The notes beneath the pieces are model-generated. The model was not told where the DNA came from, ran no database searches, and worked only from the letters and a program-made list of their open reading frames with translations. A program made the translations under genes and the position numbers. Below, piece after piece: positions 47,806-57,111 of a stretch of DNA of 64,000 nt (positions are counted from its first letter, which is position 1; each line of letters begins with the position of its first letter). Location: positions 62,001 through 126,000 of the forward strand of contig CAJOCQ010000001.1 in assembly GCA_905233135.1 (NCBI GenBank), written 5' to 3'. This DNA comes from an uncultured Selenomonadaceae bacterium (GTDB taxonomy: Bacteria > Bacillota > Negativicutes > Selenomonadales > Selenomonadaceae).

Positions 47806-49464
47806 ATGAAAAATTTTGCAGATAAAATTATTTACGGGAATTTTTACACCGTTGATAAAAATCAACCGAAGGCTGAAGTTTCAGCTGTCAAAGACGGAAA
47901 ATTTATTTACGTAGGAGATGCGACAGGTGTAAAAGATTTTATCGGCGAAAGTACCGAAGTTGTACGCTATGACAACGGCTTGATTTTGCCGGGATTCGGC
48001 GACGGGCACGTGCACGTCAGTATCGGCGGTACAAGAGACCTTTTTGAGGTAAATTTACTCGGCGGAAAAACTTTGGAAGAATATCTCAATATGATTAAGG
48101 CACATATTGAAAAACATCCGAATTTTGACGTTATTTTGGGAATGGGTTTTAACATTATCCCTGAATTTGAGCCGAATGGTCCTACCGCAGATATGCTTGA
48201 AGGACTAACTGAAAAATATATTATTATTGCAGATATGGGCGTTCATTCATATTGGGTAAATCACGCCGTAATGAAAAAACTTGGTATCGACAAAAATACG
48301 CCCGACGTCAGCGACGGTATAATTGCGCGCGACGCGCAGGGAAATCCTACAGGCTGGTTCCGTGAAGGTGCAATGAATCTTGTTAAATCCCTTACATCTT
48401 ATTCGGTGGAACAGTACAAAGAAGGTATTCTTTACTATCAGGAAAAATATTTGGCGCACGGCGAAACTATTTTTCTTGACCCGATTTTAAATTGGGATAC
48501 AACTGACAATGCTGTTGAGGCTTATCATCAACTGGATATTGAAGGAAAATTGCTAATGCACGTTTACGGCGCGTATCAAGTTTTACAAGCTGAAGGACAC
48601 GACCCTATAGCAGAAATTGAACACGCGGCGAAACTTAGAGAAAAAACCAAAGGGCGTATGTTTGATTTAAGCAATATAAAGATTTTGTTTGACGGCGTTA
48701 TTGGCGGCAACCCGCCTACCGCTTTTACAAAAAAGCCGTACGCCGACCCCGTATCGCAGAAAAATAATTATTGCGGGCAACTTCGTTTTGACTTGGAAAC
48801 TTTGACGGCTGTTTATAAAAGGGCGCACGAACTCGGCTTTTCTGTACACGTACACGCCATTGGCGACGGAGCATTGGCATTTACTTTGGACGCTATAGAA
48901 AAGGCGTTGGCTCAAACGGGACAGCATAACCTGCGCGACGCAATAACGCATTTGCAAATTGTTGACAAGGCAGATATTCCGCGTATGTCAAAACTCGGCG
49001 TTGTTGCTTGTACAGACCCGTTTTGGTTTGTTATGGAAAAAGATTATTTCGCTGTAATGGTTGAAATTTTGGGCGAAGAACGCGCAGAAAATCAGCTGCC
49101 TATGAAGTCTTTCTTTGACGCGGGAGTTTTGGTAAGTTCTGCAAGTGATTACCCCGTTGAAAATCCTGCATATCCGCTGATTGGTATACAAAAGGGCGTA
49201 CTTCGTCAAAATCCGGGAAAACCTGAAACTTTGCACGCGCCCGCAAAACGTGTTACAGTTGAACAGATGATTGAGGCAAGCACTTTAAATGTTGCGTAGC
49301 AGCTTTTGTGCGAAGACCGCTGGGGAAGTATAACTGTCGGCAAAGAAGCTGATATGGTTATTTTAGATTCAGATATTACAAAGTGCGCGCCCGAAAAAAT
49401 TTCAGCCGCTAAAGTTTTGAGAACAATGATTGGCGGCGAATGGGGTTTCACTCGCGCAGATTAA
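47806..49464 (+). pseudogene. YtcJ-like amidohydrolase (AH4) with in-frame TAG at 49297-49299
   Basis: ATG 47806 after AGGAGA; ...EASTLNVA*QLLCEDRWGSITVGKEADMVILDSD... continues in the same frame to TAA 49464. Confidence 0.8.
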
Positions 49465-49488
49465 AAAAAATTTTTGTTAGGGATAGAT

Positions 49489-50124
49489 ATGAGAAAACGT
49501 AATTTTACAAGACTGTTTGACAGCAGACAAAGTCACCTTGACTCGCGCATAAAGCGTGATTATATTGCAAACGGAATTGCAACGATTCATTGCCAAATTT
49601 CAAGTTACAATGATATAATCAGCGCGTACAGCGTCAAAGACCAAGAAAGCTTGAATTTAGATTTTGTCGATTATCTTCAAGATAACGCCGCGCCAATTCC
49701 CGACGAATGTCCGCTCGTTTTAAATATCATTGGGAATTGTTTAACAGAAGATGAGAAAAAAACCATTAAAGAAATTATCCGCGACGATTTTGCTTACAGG
49801 CTCGGCAACGTTGAAAAGGAACAACAAGAAGAATTTAGATTATTTCTTTTTATGCTTATAGGCTCAATAGCGGCGGGTATTCTTTTATGGTTGACTGATT
49901 TTTTGGACGAAGTACCGCGCGAAATTTTTATAGTGCTGTTTTGGTTTTTCGGTGACAGAATGTTTGAATATGTTTTTATCACGCAACGTGACCTTAAACA
50001 AGAAAAGCGGCTTGCAGGGCGACTCGCAAGTATCAAAGTTATTTTTTCGGACACTTATGAAAAATTGCATTTTACAGAAGACGAAGTCAACAAATTGTAC
50101 GCCGAACTTGATATAGGGCAATGA
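49489..50124 (+). CDS. Hypothetical membrane protein with two central TM helices
   Basis: LFLFMLIGSIAAGILLWLTDFL and REIFIVLFWFFGDRMFEYVF; between AH4 and esterase. Confidence 0.65.
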   Translation: MRKRNFTRLFDSRQSHLDSRIKRDYIANGIATIHCQISSYNDIISAYSVKDQESLNLDFVDYLQDNAAPIPDECPLVLNIIGNCLTEDEKKTIKEIIRDDFAYRLGNVEKEQQEEFRLFLFMLIGSIAAGILLWLTDFLDEVPREIFIVLFWFFGDRMFEYVFITQRDLKQEKRLAGRLASIKVIFSDTYEKLHFTEDEVNKLYAELDIGQ

Positions 50125-50150
50125 CTGCAAAGAAAGGAAGAAATTTTTTT

Positions 50151-51617
50151 ATGGAAAAATTAAGCGTAAAAACTTGCTACGGAACTTTTAACGGCTTTTT
50201 GGATGAAAACGGCGTGCAAACTTGGCTCGGTATCCCCTACGCTCAACCGCCCGTCGGGAAATTGCGCTGGCAAGCTCCGCAAAAATTGAAACCTTCCGAT
50301 AAAACTTTTGACGCAAAAAAATTCGGTGCGGCAGCTGTACAATTTGTTGACCCTACCGAAGACGCGGATTCATACAGCGTTCAAAGCGAAGACTGCTTGA
50401 CGCTTAACATTTGGACACGCGGAGAAAAAAAGAATTTGCCCGTAATGGTATTTATTCACGGCGGCGGCTTCAGTGTCGGCGGTTCGGTTGATTCACTTTA
50501 CAACGGCTCAAAATTTGCGGCGGCGCACGATGTCATTATTGTCACGCTGAATTATCGTTTGAATGTTTTCGGATTTATGAATTTTGCGGCGATTGATAAA
50601 AATTTTGAAGACAGCGGCTACCTTGGTATAAAAGACCAAATTGCGGCATTGCAGTGGGTTAAAGAAAATATTGCAGCATTCGGCGGGAACCCTGAAAACA
50701 TTACAATTTTTGGGCAAAGTGCCGGCTCAATTTCTTGTATGTTGTTGACGGTTACGCCTGCCGCAAAAGGACTTTTCAATAAAGCAATTCCGCAGTCAGC
50801 GCATTTGGGTTTTTACAATACGCCCAAAGATTCCGCCGAAACTGCAGAAAAATTTTTGGCAAACAGCGGCGTTAAAACTGTTGGCGACCTTTTGAAAAAA
50901 TCTACCGACGAAATTAAAAATATTTACTTAAAAATTTTAGACGGCGGGCTTGCCGGAAATCCGGGAGCATATTTGCCGACTTGCGACGGAAAATTTTTGC
51001 CGAAAAATCCTTTGCAAGCGTTAAAAGACGGCGCGGCGCGCGGTATTAAATTTTTAACAGGTAACGTTTCCGACGAATGGCGGCTTTGGTTAAGTTTTGA
51101 TGAAAATTTCTGCCAACATTTCCGTGCAAATACGAAAAAATTTTCGCCTGTCTTTTCAAAATACAAGGGAAAAACTTTAGATGAAATTTATAAATCTTGG
51201 CTGAAAAATCGCGCAGAAAATGAAGAAAATTTTATAGAATTTACAATTCAAATTGATTGGCGCGTCGGGCAAGAATTGGCGGCTGAATATCAAGCGAAAT
51301 TTGAAGATGTTTATTTTTACGTTTTCAGTCATCGTTTAAACGAAACATTGCGCGCTTGCCACGACAGCGATTTGCCGTATACTTTCAATGCACTTGACGG
51401 CTTGCCGAATGCCGCGCCGAATCTTGCAAAACAAATTCAAGCGGCTTGGGCGGCTTTTGCAACGACGGGCAATCCTGACAATGAATTTATTCCGCATTGG
51501 GAAAAATATTCCGCCCAAAATCGTCAAACTATGGATTTAAATTCTAAAGGCTGTACTTTGCACAAAGATTTAAACACCGAAAATTTAAACGCCCTGCGCT
51601 ATGTTTACGAAAACTAA
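50151..51617 (+). CDS. Carboxylesterase type B
   Basis: WLGIPYAQPPVGKLRWQAP; MVFIHGGGFSVGGS; IFGQSAGSIS (intact GxSxG); HDSDLPYTF. Confidence 0.92.
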   Translation: MEKLSVKTCYGTFNGFLDENGVQTWLGIPYAQPPVGKLRWQAPQKLKPSDKTFDAKKFGAAAVQFVDPTEDADSYSVQSEDCLTLNIWTRGEKKNLPVMVFIHGGGFSVGGSVDSLYNGSKFAAAHDVIIVTLNYRLNVFGFMNFAAIDKNFEDSGYLGIKDQIAALQWVKENIAAFGGNPENITIFGQSAGSISCMLLTVTPAAKGLFNKAIPQSAHLGFYNTPKDSAETAEKFLANSGVKTVGDLLKKSTDEIKNIYLKILDGGLAGNPGAYLPTCDGKFLPKNPLQALKDGAARGIKFLTGNVSDEWRLWLSFDENFCQHFRANTKKFSPVFSKYKGKTLDEIYKSWLKNRAENEENFIEFTIQIDWRVGQELAAEYQAKFEDVYFYVFSHRLNETLRACHDSDLPYTFNALDGLPNAAPNLAKQIQAAWAAFATTGNPDNEFIPHWEKYSAQNRQTMDLNSKGCTLHKDLNTENLNALRYVYEN

Positions 51618-51638
51618 AAGCATTTGAAAAATTTTTTA

Positions 51639-51668
51639 ATCTTGACAAGTGTCAAGATTTTTTTTTTT
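51639..51668 (+). terminator. Terminator-like perfect palindrome overlapping a TTGACA box
   Basis: AATCTTGACA-ag-TGTCAAGATT followed by a long T-run, then TATAAT (51668-51673). Confidence 0.6.
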
Positions 51669-51701
51669 ATAATGTAAGAAATTTTTTGGAGGTTTTAAAG
51701 T

Positions 51702-53453
51702 ATGCCAAAATTGAATCGCAGAACTTTTATAAAGTTATCATCATTGGCGGCACTCGTTTTTTTTTCTACAAGTTACGGCGGCATAAGTGATGCGAGAGCA
51801 GGAAAAGCAGACCTTGTAGTTTACGGCAAAATTTTTACTTCAGAAGATAATAAAATTGTCGAAGCGTTCGCAGTTAAAGACGGCAAATTTATTTTCGTCG
51901 GCGACAAAAAGGGGGCAGAAAAATTTATTGAAGACGGCAAAACAGAAATTATTGACTACAGCGGCAAAGGTTTAGTTATGCCCGGTTGCGGTAACGGGCA
52001 CGCTCATTATTTTATGGGACATACTATTCAAAAAATCGGAACGGTGATTGACATAGAAACCGGCGTTGAAGAATTTCTTAATGAAATTGTTCCTTCCGCT
52101 GTCAAAAAGGTCAAAGAAAGCGGCGCAAAAGTTGTTTACGGTATGGGCTGGGAATATGAAAAATTTAAACATAATATGCCTACCCGCCAACAGTTGGATG
52201 CTATTTGCAGTGATATGCCAATGTTTTTTGCAGACGAAGAAGCGCACAAAGCCATTGCAAATACACTTTGTCTTATCAACGCGGGAATTATGGCGGCAGA
52301 CGGTACTGTTTTAAAAAAGGGCGATGATATACGCGGCGGCGAAATTGTTATGGGCGCGGACGGCACGCCTACAGGTTTTCTGAAAGAACAATCTGCAACT
52401 TATGTACGCTTTTTCTTGGACAATGACGACTTTTTTTCAGTTGACTTTGCAAAAACAAATATTCCCGACATTGAGCAACATTTATTGTCCGAAGGATATA
52501 CTATGTATCTTGACGGCTGGAGTAACTATTTTTATGACGAAGATTTTTTTAAAGCCGCGCAGCAAATGGATAAAGCCGGCGATATTCACTTTGTATTGGG
52601 CTTAACATATGAATTTGAAAGCTGGATGAATATTGACGAATATTTTAAAAAAGCAGTTGACGCCAAAAAATATTCTTCAACTCATGTAAAACCTAACTGG
52701 ATAAAACTTTTTATCGACGGTACGGTTGAAACCGGCACGGGATTTATTGAGCCGGTATATCTTGACGGACATCAAGGAATTATCAACTGGACTGAAGAAG
52801 AAATAACCGAAATAACGCGCAAGGCAAATTTAAACGGCTTGTCAATGCACATACACGCAATGGGCAACGCGGGCGTTAATCGTATTGTCAATGCTTACAT
52901 TAACGGCGGCAAAAATGAAATGAGAAATACAATCGTGCATTTGTACGGCGTTAATAATTCAGATTATAAGCGTATGGCAGATAACAATATTTATGTAACT
53001 GCAGGAATGATTTGGCATTGCGCCGACGATGATTTTCAATCAGGATTGCTTGAAATACTTCCTGAAGAAATGGCGACTGAAGGTTATCCTATAAAATCAT
53101 TTTTTGATAACGGCGTTAATATTTCTTCGTATTCAGATTTTCCTGCACTTTCGGGCAGTGCCGATGACCCGTTCGGAATTATGGAAATTGCCGTTACAGG
53201 TATAAATTATGCTGAATTTGGGAAAGCTTGGTGGCCTGAAGAACTTATAACCCGCGAACAAGCACTTACTGCCTTGACGATTAATGTTGCAAAGCAAATG
53301 TTTCTTGAAAACGAACGCGGCAGTATCAAAGAAGGCAAATTTGCTGATTTCCTTTTGGTTACCAAAGACGTTTTAACTTGCCCCATTGAAGAAATTCATA
53401 CTGCAAAACCCGCTGCAACTTTCTTTGAAGGCAAAAAAGTTTTTTCTTTGTAA
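51702..53453 (+). CDS. YtcJ-like amidohydrolase (AH5) with Tat signal peptide
   Basis: MPKLNRRTFIKLSSLAALVFFSTSYGGISDARA then mature part closely similar to AH2. Confidence 0.88.
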   Translation: MPKLNRRTFIKLSSLAALVFFSTSYGGISDARAGKADLVVYGKIFTSEDNKIVEAFAVKDGKFIFVGDKKGAEKFIEDGKTEIIDYSGKGLVMPGCGNGHAHYFMGHTIQKIGTVIDIETGVEEFLNEIVPSAVKKVKESGAKVVYGMGWEYEKFKHNMPTRQQLDAICSDMPMFFADEEAHKAIANTLCLINAGIMAADGTVLKKGDDIRGGEIVMGADGTPTGFLKEQSATYVRFFLDNDDFFSVDFAKTNIPDIEQHLLSEGYTMYLDGWSNYFYDEDFFKAAQQMDKAGDIHFVLGLTYEFESWMNIDEYFKKAVDAKKYSSTHVKPNWIKLFIDGTVETGTGFIEPVYLDGHQGIINWTEEEITEITRKANLNGLSMHIHAMGNAGVNRIVNAYINGGKNEMRNTIVHLYGVNNSDYKRMADNNIYVTAGMIWHCADDDFQSGLLEILPEEMATEGYPIKSFFDNGVNISSYSDFPALSGSADDPFGIMEIAVTGINYAEFGKAWWPEELITREQALTALTINVAKQMFLENERGSIKEGKFADFLLVTKDVLTCPIEEIHTAKPAATFFEGKKVFSL

Positions 53454-53535
53454 TGTATCGGCAATTATTAAAAAAAGTCAGTCGCTAAAAAATGCAGTAT
53501 TTGCCTAAACTACATTTGACGCTGAAAAATTTCCC

Positions 53536-53564
53536 TTGCATTTATCAAAAAGATTTGCTACAAT
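53536..53564 (+). promoter_or_regulatory. Putative sigma70-like promoter of flagellin gene
   Basis: TTGCAT (53536-53541), 17-nt spacer, TACAAT (53559-53564). Confidence 0.45.
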
Positions 53565-53619
53565 CCTTTCAAATAATTTTGAAGGGATTTTTTTCACGGT
53601 TTAAAAGGAAGTGATAATT

Positions 53620-54495
53620 ATGGCAGGAATATTAGGCGGAGTAAATCAGGCTAATCATCTTTTAAATCAAGCTACGAGCGCAACGCAAAGAACGTCACAA
53701 ATTATTTCAAGCGGCTCAAAATTCCCAAGCGCGTCCTATAACAGTTCGGCTTATTCCATTGTTCAACGTATGGGCAGCCATCTCGGCGCAACTGCTCAAT
53801 CTGTCCAAAATACCCAAAATGCAAGTGCCATGATTAAAACCGCAGCGGGCGCAACTGAAAATACCGTCAGTGCGCTAACTTCTATTCGACAAATGCTTAT
53901 AAACGCCGCTAACGGCACTAACGCTGATTCAGACCGCGCGGCTCTTCAACAAAATATTAATCAAATTGTTCAGCAAATCGACGATAACGCCCGCGTTGAG
54001 TATAACGGGATGAATTTGCTTGACGGCTCCAAAAACGGCGTAATGGTTGCAGGAGTTTCAGGTTACGAAAATGTTTCGCTCGGCAATATGAGCGCACAGG
54101 CTTTAGGCTTGACGGATAATCAAGGAAATGTTACAATCGACGTATCAAATGACGATTCTATTCAATCTGCGCTTGAAACTGTTTCGGGCGCGTTGGATTT
54201 CGCAAAAGGCATTAATGATAACCTGCAGGCAACTTTGCAGGGTGGCGATATTTTAGAATATTCGCTTGACGAGGCAACCACACAGGGCGCGTACCTGCAA
54301 CGCCTTGAATATCAAGCTGATAACTATACTACTATGGAAGAAAACACTCAAGCCGCCGCGTCAAACATCGGCGACGCTGACATTGCAAAACAAATTACTC
54401 AACTTAACTTGCAAAGGATTCAACAACAGGTTTCAGTTGAAGTTTCCAAAATTTTTAACCATAGTCAAACAAGCGTACTTGATATGCTCAGATAA
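53620..54495 (+). CDS. Flagellin
   Basis: NQANHLLNQATSATQRTSQIISSGSKFPSASYNSSAYSIVQRM N-terminus; coiled-coil C-terminus SNIGDADIAKQITQLNLQRIQQQVSVEVSKIFNHSQTSVLDMLR. Confidence 0.88.
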   Translation: MAGILGGVNQANHLLNQATSATQRTSQIISSGSKFPSASYNSSAYSIVQRMGSHLGATAQSVQNTQNASAMIKTAAGATENTVSALTSIRQMLINAANGTNADSDRAALQQNINQIVQQIDDNARVEYNGMNLLDGSKNGVMVAGVSGYENVSLGNMSAQALGLTDNQGNVTIDVSNDDSIQSALETVSGALDFAKGINDNLQATLQGGDILEYSLDEATTQGAYLQRLEYQADNYTTMEENTQAAASNIGDADIAKQITQLNLQRIQQQVSVEVSKIFNHSQTSVLDMLR

Positions 54496-54501
54496 TTTCA
54501 A

Positions 54502-54575
54502 GCGGGCATAGTTCATCGGTAGAATGAGAGCTTCCCAAGCTTTAGAGGTGGGTTCGATTCCCATTGCCCGCTCCA
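54502..54575 (+). tRNA. tRNA-Gly (CCC)
   Basis: Cloverleaf; GCGGGCA/TGCCCGC acceptor; loop TTCCCAA; CCA encoded. Confidence 0.92.
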
Positions 54576-54580
54576 ATAAA

Positions 54581-54650
54581 ATTTCCCAAGCTTTAGAGCA
54601 AATGCTCTTACTCATCGCATTTGCAGGGATTCGATTCAATTCCCGCTCCA
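54581..54650 (+). pseudogene. Partial tRNA-Gly-like remnant (anticodon arm + T arm + 3' end) with internal hairpin
   Basis: tttcccaagctttagag matches tRNA-Gly; GCAAATG...CATTTGC insert; then gggattcgattcaattcccgctcca. Confidence 0.65.
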
Positions 54651-54726
54651 ATTCAGAAATTTTCAAGCTTTAATAAAAAAAGCTTGCATTATTTAAAATG
54701 TTATGTTAAACTTTCAAGCGTTAAAC

Positions 54727-54803
54727 GGCCCGGTAGTTTAGTTGGTTAGAATGCCGCCCTGTCACGGCGGAGGTCGTCAGTTCAAATCTGATCCGGGTCG
54801 CCA
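54727..54803 (+). tRNA. tRNA-Asp (GTC)
   Basis: Cloverleaf; loop CTGTCAC; CCA encoded. Confidence 0.93.
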
Positions 54804-54806
54804 TTT

Positions 54807-54841
54807 TAAAGACTAAAGGCTAAGGATTAAAGACTAGGGAT
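54807..54841. repeat. Heptad-periodic repeat
   Basis: taaagac taaaggc taaggat taaagac tagggat. Confidence 0.75.
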
Positions 54842-54876
54842 TTTTTCCTGAAGTTTAATTCTGTTCAAATATAAAA

Positions 54877-54950
<74 letters not shown>

Positions 54951-55013
54951 ATCGAGAAATTTTCGGCACTGCTTAAAGTAGTGCTTTTATTGTGTTGAAA
55001 GGCAGGAATTATT

Positions 55014-56450
55014 TTGTTTGAAGATTTATCCCAAAATATACAGGAAGCCTTTCGCAAATTGCGCGGACACGGCAAACTCACTGAAAAGGACGTCGATAAA
55101 GCTTTAAAAGATGTTCGTATGGCGTTACTTTCTGCGGACGTCAATTATAAAATCGTACGCCAATTTGAAAAAAATGTTAAAGCCCGCGCAGTCGATACAG
55201 AAATTTTAAGCAAGCTTACGCCCGCACAATCCGTTATAAAAATCGTTGACGAAGAATTGGCGGCTCTTATGGGCGGCAAGGCAGCGAAAATTAATATTTC
55301 TTCAAAGCCGCCGACGGTTATTTTAATGGTCGGCTTGCAGGGCAGCGGCAAAACTACTTCAGCCGGTAAACTTGCTCTTGCAATGCGCAAACAGGGCAAA
55401 CGCCCCGCGCTCGTTGCAGCTGATATTTACCGCCCCGCCGCTATTAAGCAGTTGCAGGTTGTCGGCGAACAGGTTGAAGTTCCTGTTTTTACCGAAGATA
55501 TTCAAGACGCCGTGCAAATTGCAAAAGATTCACTAAAATTCGCAGATTCGCACGCCCGCGACGTTTTGATTATCGACACCGCAGGACGCCTGCAGATTGA
55601 CGAAAAATTAATGCAGGAACTTAAAGACATTAAAGCCGCCGTCAATCCGCACGAAATTTTATTGGTTGTCGATTCAATGATTGGGCAAGAGGCGGTTAAT
55701 GTTGCTGAAACTTTCCATAACGCGCTGAATGTCAACGGCGTTGTTTTAACCAAACTTGACGGTGACGCACGCGGCGGCGCGGCTCTCTCAATTAAAGCGG
55801 CTACAGGTTGCCCGATAAAATTTGTCGGTATGGGCGAAAAGCTTGAGCCTTTGGAAATTTTCCACCCCGACAGAATGGCAAGCCGAATTTTGGGAATGGG
55901 CGACGTCCTTTCGCTTATCGAAAAGGCGCAGTCAACCATTGACGCCAAAACCGCTGAAAAAATGGTCAAGAAAATTAAATCTGATGAATTTACCCTTGCT
56001 GATTTTCTTGAACAACTGCAACAAGTTAAAAAACTCGGTTCGCTTAATGACTTGCTCGGAATGATTCCGGGTATGAGCGGGCTTAAGAAAAAACTTTCAG
56101 GCGTCGATTTAGATTTAGACGGCAAAGAAGTTAAACATATGGAAGCTATTATTCTTTCAATGACGCCCAAAGAACGCCAAGATGTAAGCATTATTGACGC
56201 TAAACGCCGTAAAAGAATTGCACTCGGCAGCGGCACCAAAGTTTCTGACGTTAACAAACTTTTAAAACAATTTGAAGAAATGCGCAAAATGATGCGTCAA
56301 CTCAGCGTCAAGTCCAATCAACAATCTTCCACTAAAAAAGCTAAAAACAAAAAAGGAAAAAATAAAAAAGTCTCCGTAACAAAACCGAAAATGCCTAACC
56401 TTGAAGGACTTTTGGGCGGGCTTACAAATAAATTTCCTTTCAAAAAATAG
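55014..56450 (+). CDS. ffh: Signal recognition particle protein Ffh
   Basis: GLQGSGKTTSAGKLAL; DTAGRLQIDEKLM; M-domain; TTG start. Confidence 0.96.
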   Translation: MFEDLSQNIQEAFRKLRGHGKLTEKDVDKALKDVRMALLSADVNYKIVRQFEKNVKARAVDTEILSKLTPAQSVIKIVDEELAALMGGKAAKINISSKPPTVILMVGLQGSGKTTSAGKLALAMRKQGKRPALVAADIYRPAAIKQLQVVGEQVEVPVFTEDIQDAVQIAKDSLKFADSHARDVLIIDTAGRLQIDEKLMQELKDIKAAVNPHEILLVVDSMIGQEAVNVAETFHNALNVNGVVLTKLDGDARGGAALSIKAATGCPIKFVGMGEKLEPLEIFHPDRMASRILGMGDVLSLIEKAQSTIDAKTAEKMVKKIKSDEFTLADFLEQLQQVKKLGSLNDLLGMIPGMSGLKKKLSGVDLDLDGKEVKHMEAIILSMTPKERQDVSIIDAKRRKRIALGSGTKVSDVNKLLKQFEEMRKMMRQLSVKSNQQSSTKKAKNKKGKNKKVSVTKPKMPNLEGLLGGLTNKFPFKK

Positions 56451-56524
56451 CCGAAAAGGGAAAATTCAAACTTCCTTTTAGCAATAAATTTTTACCATAA
56501 AAAACTTTGAAAGGTGGTGAAATT

Positions 56525-56797
56525 GTGGTAAAAATCAGACTTAATCGAATGGGCGCAAAAAGGCAACCGTTTTACCGCGTAGTTGTAGCGGACAGCCGCT
56601 CCCCGCGTGACGGGCGTTTCATCGAAATCGTCGGCAATTACGATCCTACCAAAAATCCGGCAATTATCAATATCGACGAAGAAAAAGTTATCAGCTGGAT
56701 TCAAAACGGCGCGCAGCCGACAGATACAGTTCGCTCCCTACTGAGCAAAAAAGGCATTATGAAAAAAATTCACGAAATGAGAAAAGCTAAAAGCTAA
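56525..56797 (+). CDS. rpsP: 30S ribosomal protein S16
   Basis: [36 protein letters not shown] start after AAAGGTGG. Confidence 0.96.
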   Translation: MVKIRLNRMGAKRQPFYRVVVADSRSPRDGRFIEIVGNYDPTKNPAIINIDEEKVISWIQNGAQPTDTVRSLLSKKGIMKKIHEMRKAKS

Positions 56798-56825
56798 AAA
56801 AGTTCAGTAATCGAGGTACTAAATT

Positions 56826-57053
56826 ATGCAAGAACTTGTAAAAGTATTGGCAAAGGCACTTGTTGAAAATCCCGACGCGGTGGAAGTCGAAGAAACCCAA
56901 GAAGAAGACCGCACTGTTTTAAAATTACACGTCGCCCAAGAAGATATGGGCAGAGTTATCGGCAAACAGGGCAGAATCGCCAAGGCAATTCGCACTATCG
57001 TAAAATCTGCCGCTACGCGCGAAAATAAAAAAGTGACTGTTGATATTGATTAA
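56826..57053 (+). CDS. khpA: KH-domain RNA-binding protein KhpA
   Basis: MQELVKVLAKALVENPDAVEV; GRVIGKQGRIAKAIRTIVKSAA. Confidence 0.93.
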   Translation: MQELVKVLAKALVENPDAVEVEETQEEDRTVLKLHVAQEDMGRVIGKQGRIAKAIRTIVKSAATRENKKVTVDID

Positions 57054-57111
57054 AAAATTTGGCGGTGAGTTGCAAAGCTCGCCGCTTTTTTTTTGTAAAG
57101 GAGAATTTTTA

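Noticed and set aside
40748-49464. Alternative genetic code (UGA or UAG as sense) to explain in-frame stops
   Set aside because: TGA and TAG terminate other well-bounded genes here (addA and trmN6 end in TGA; rsmI ends in TAG), so global reassignment is unlikely.
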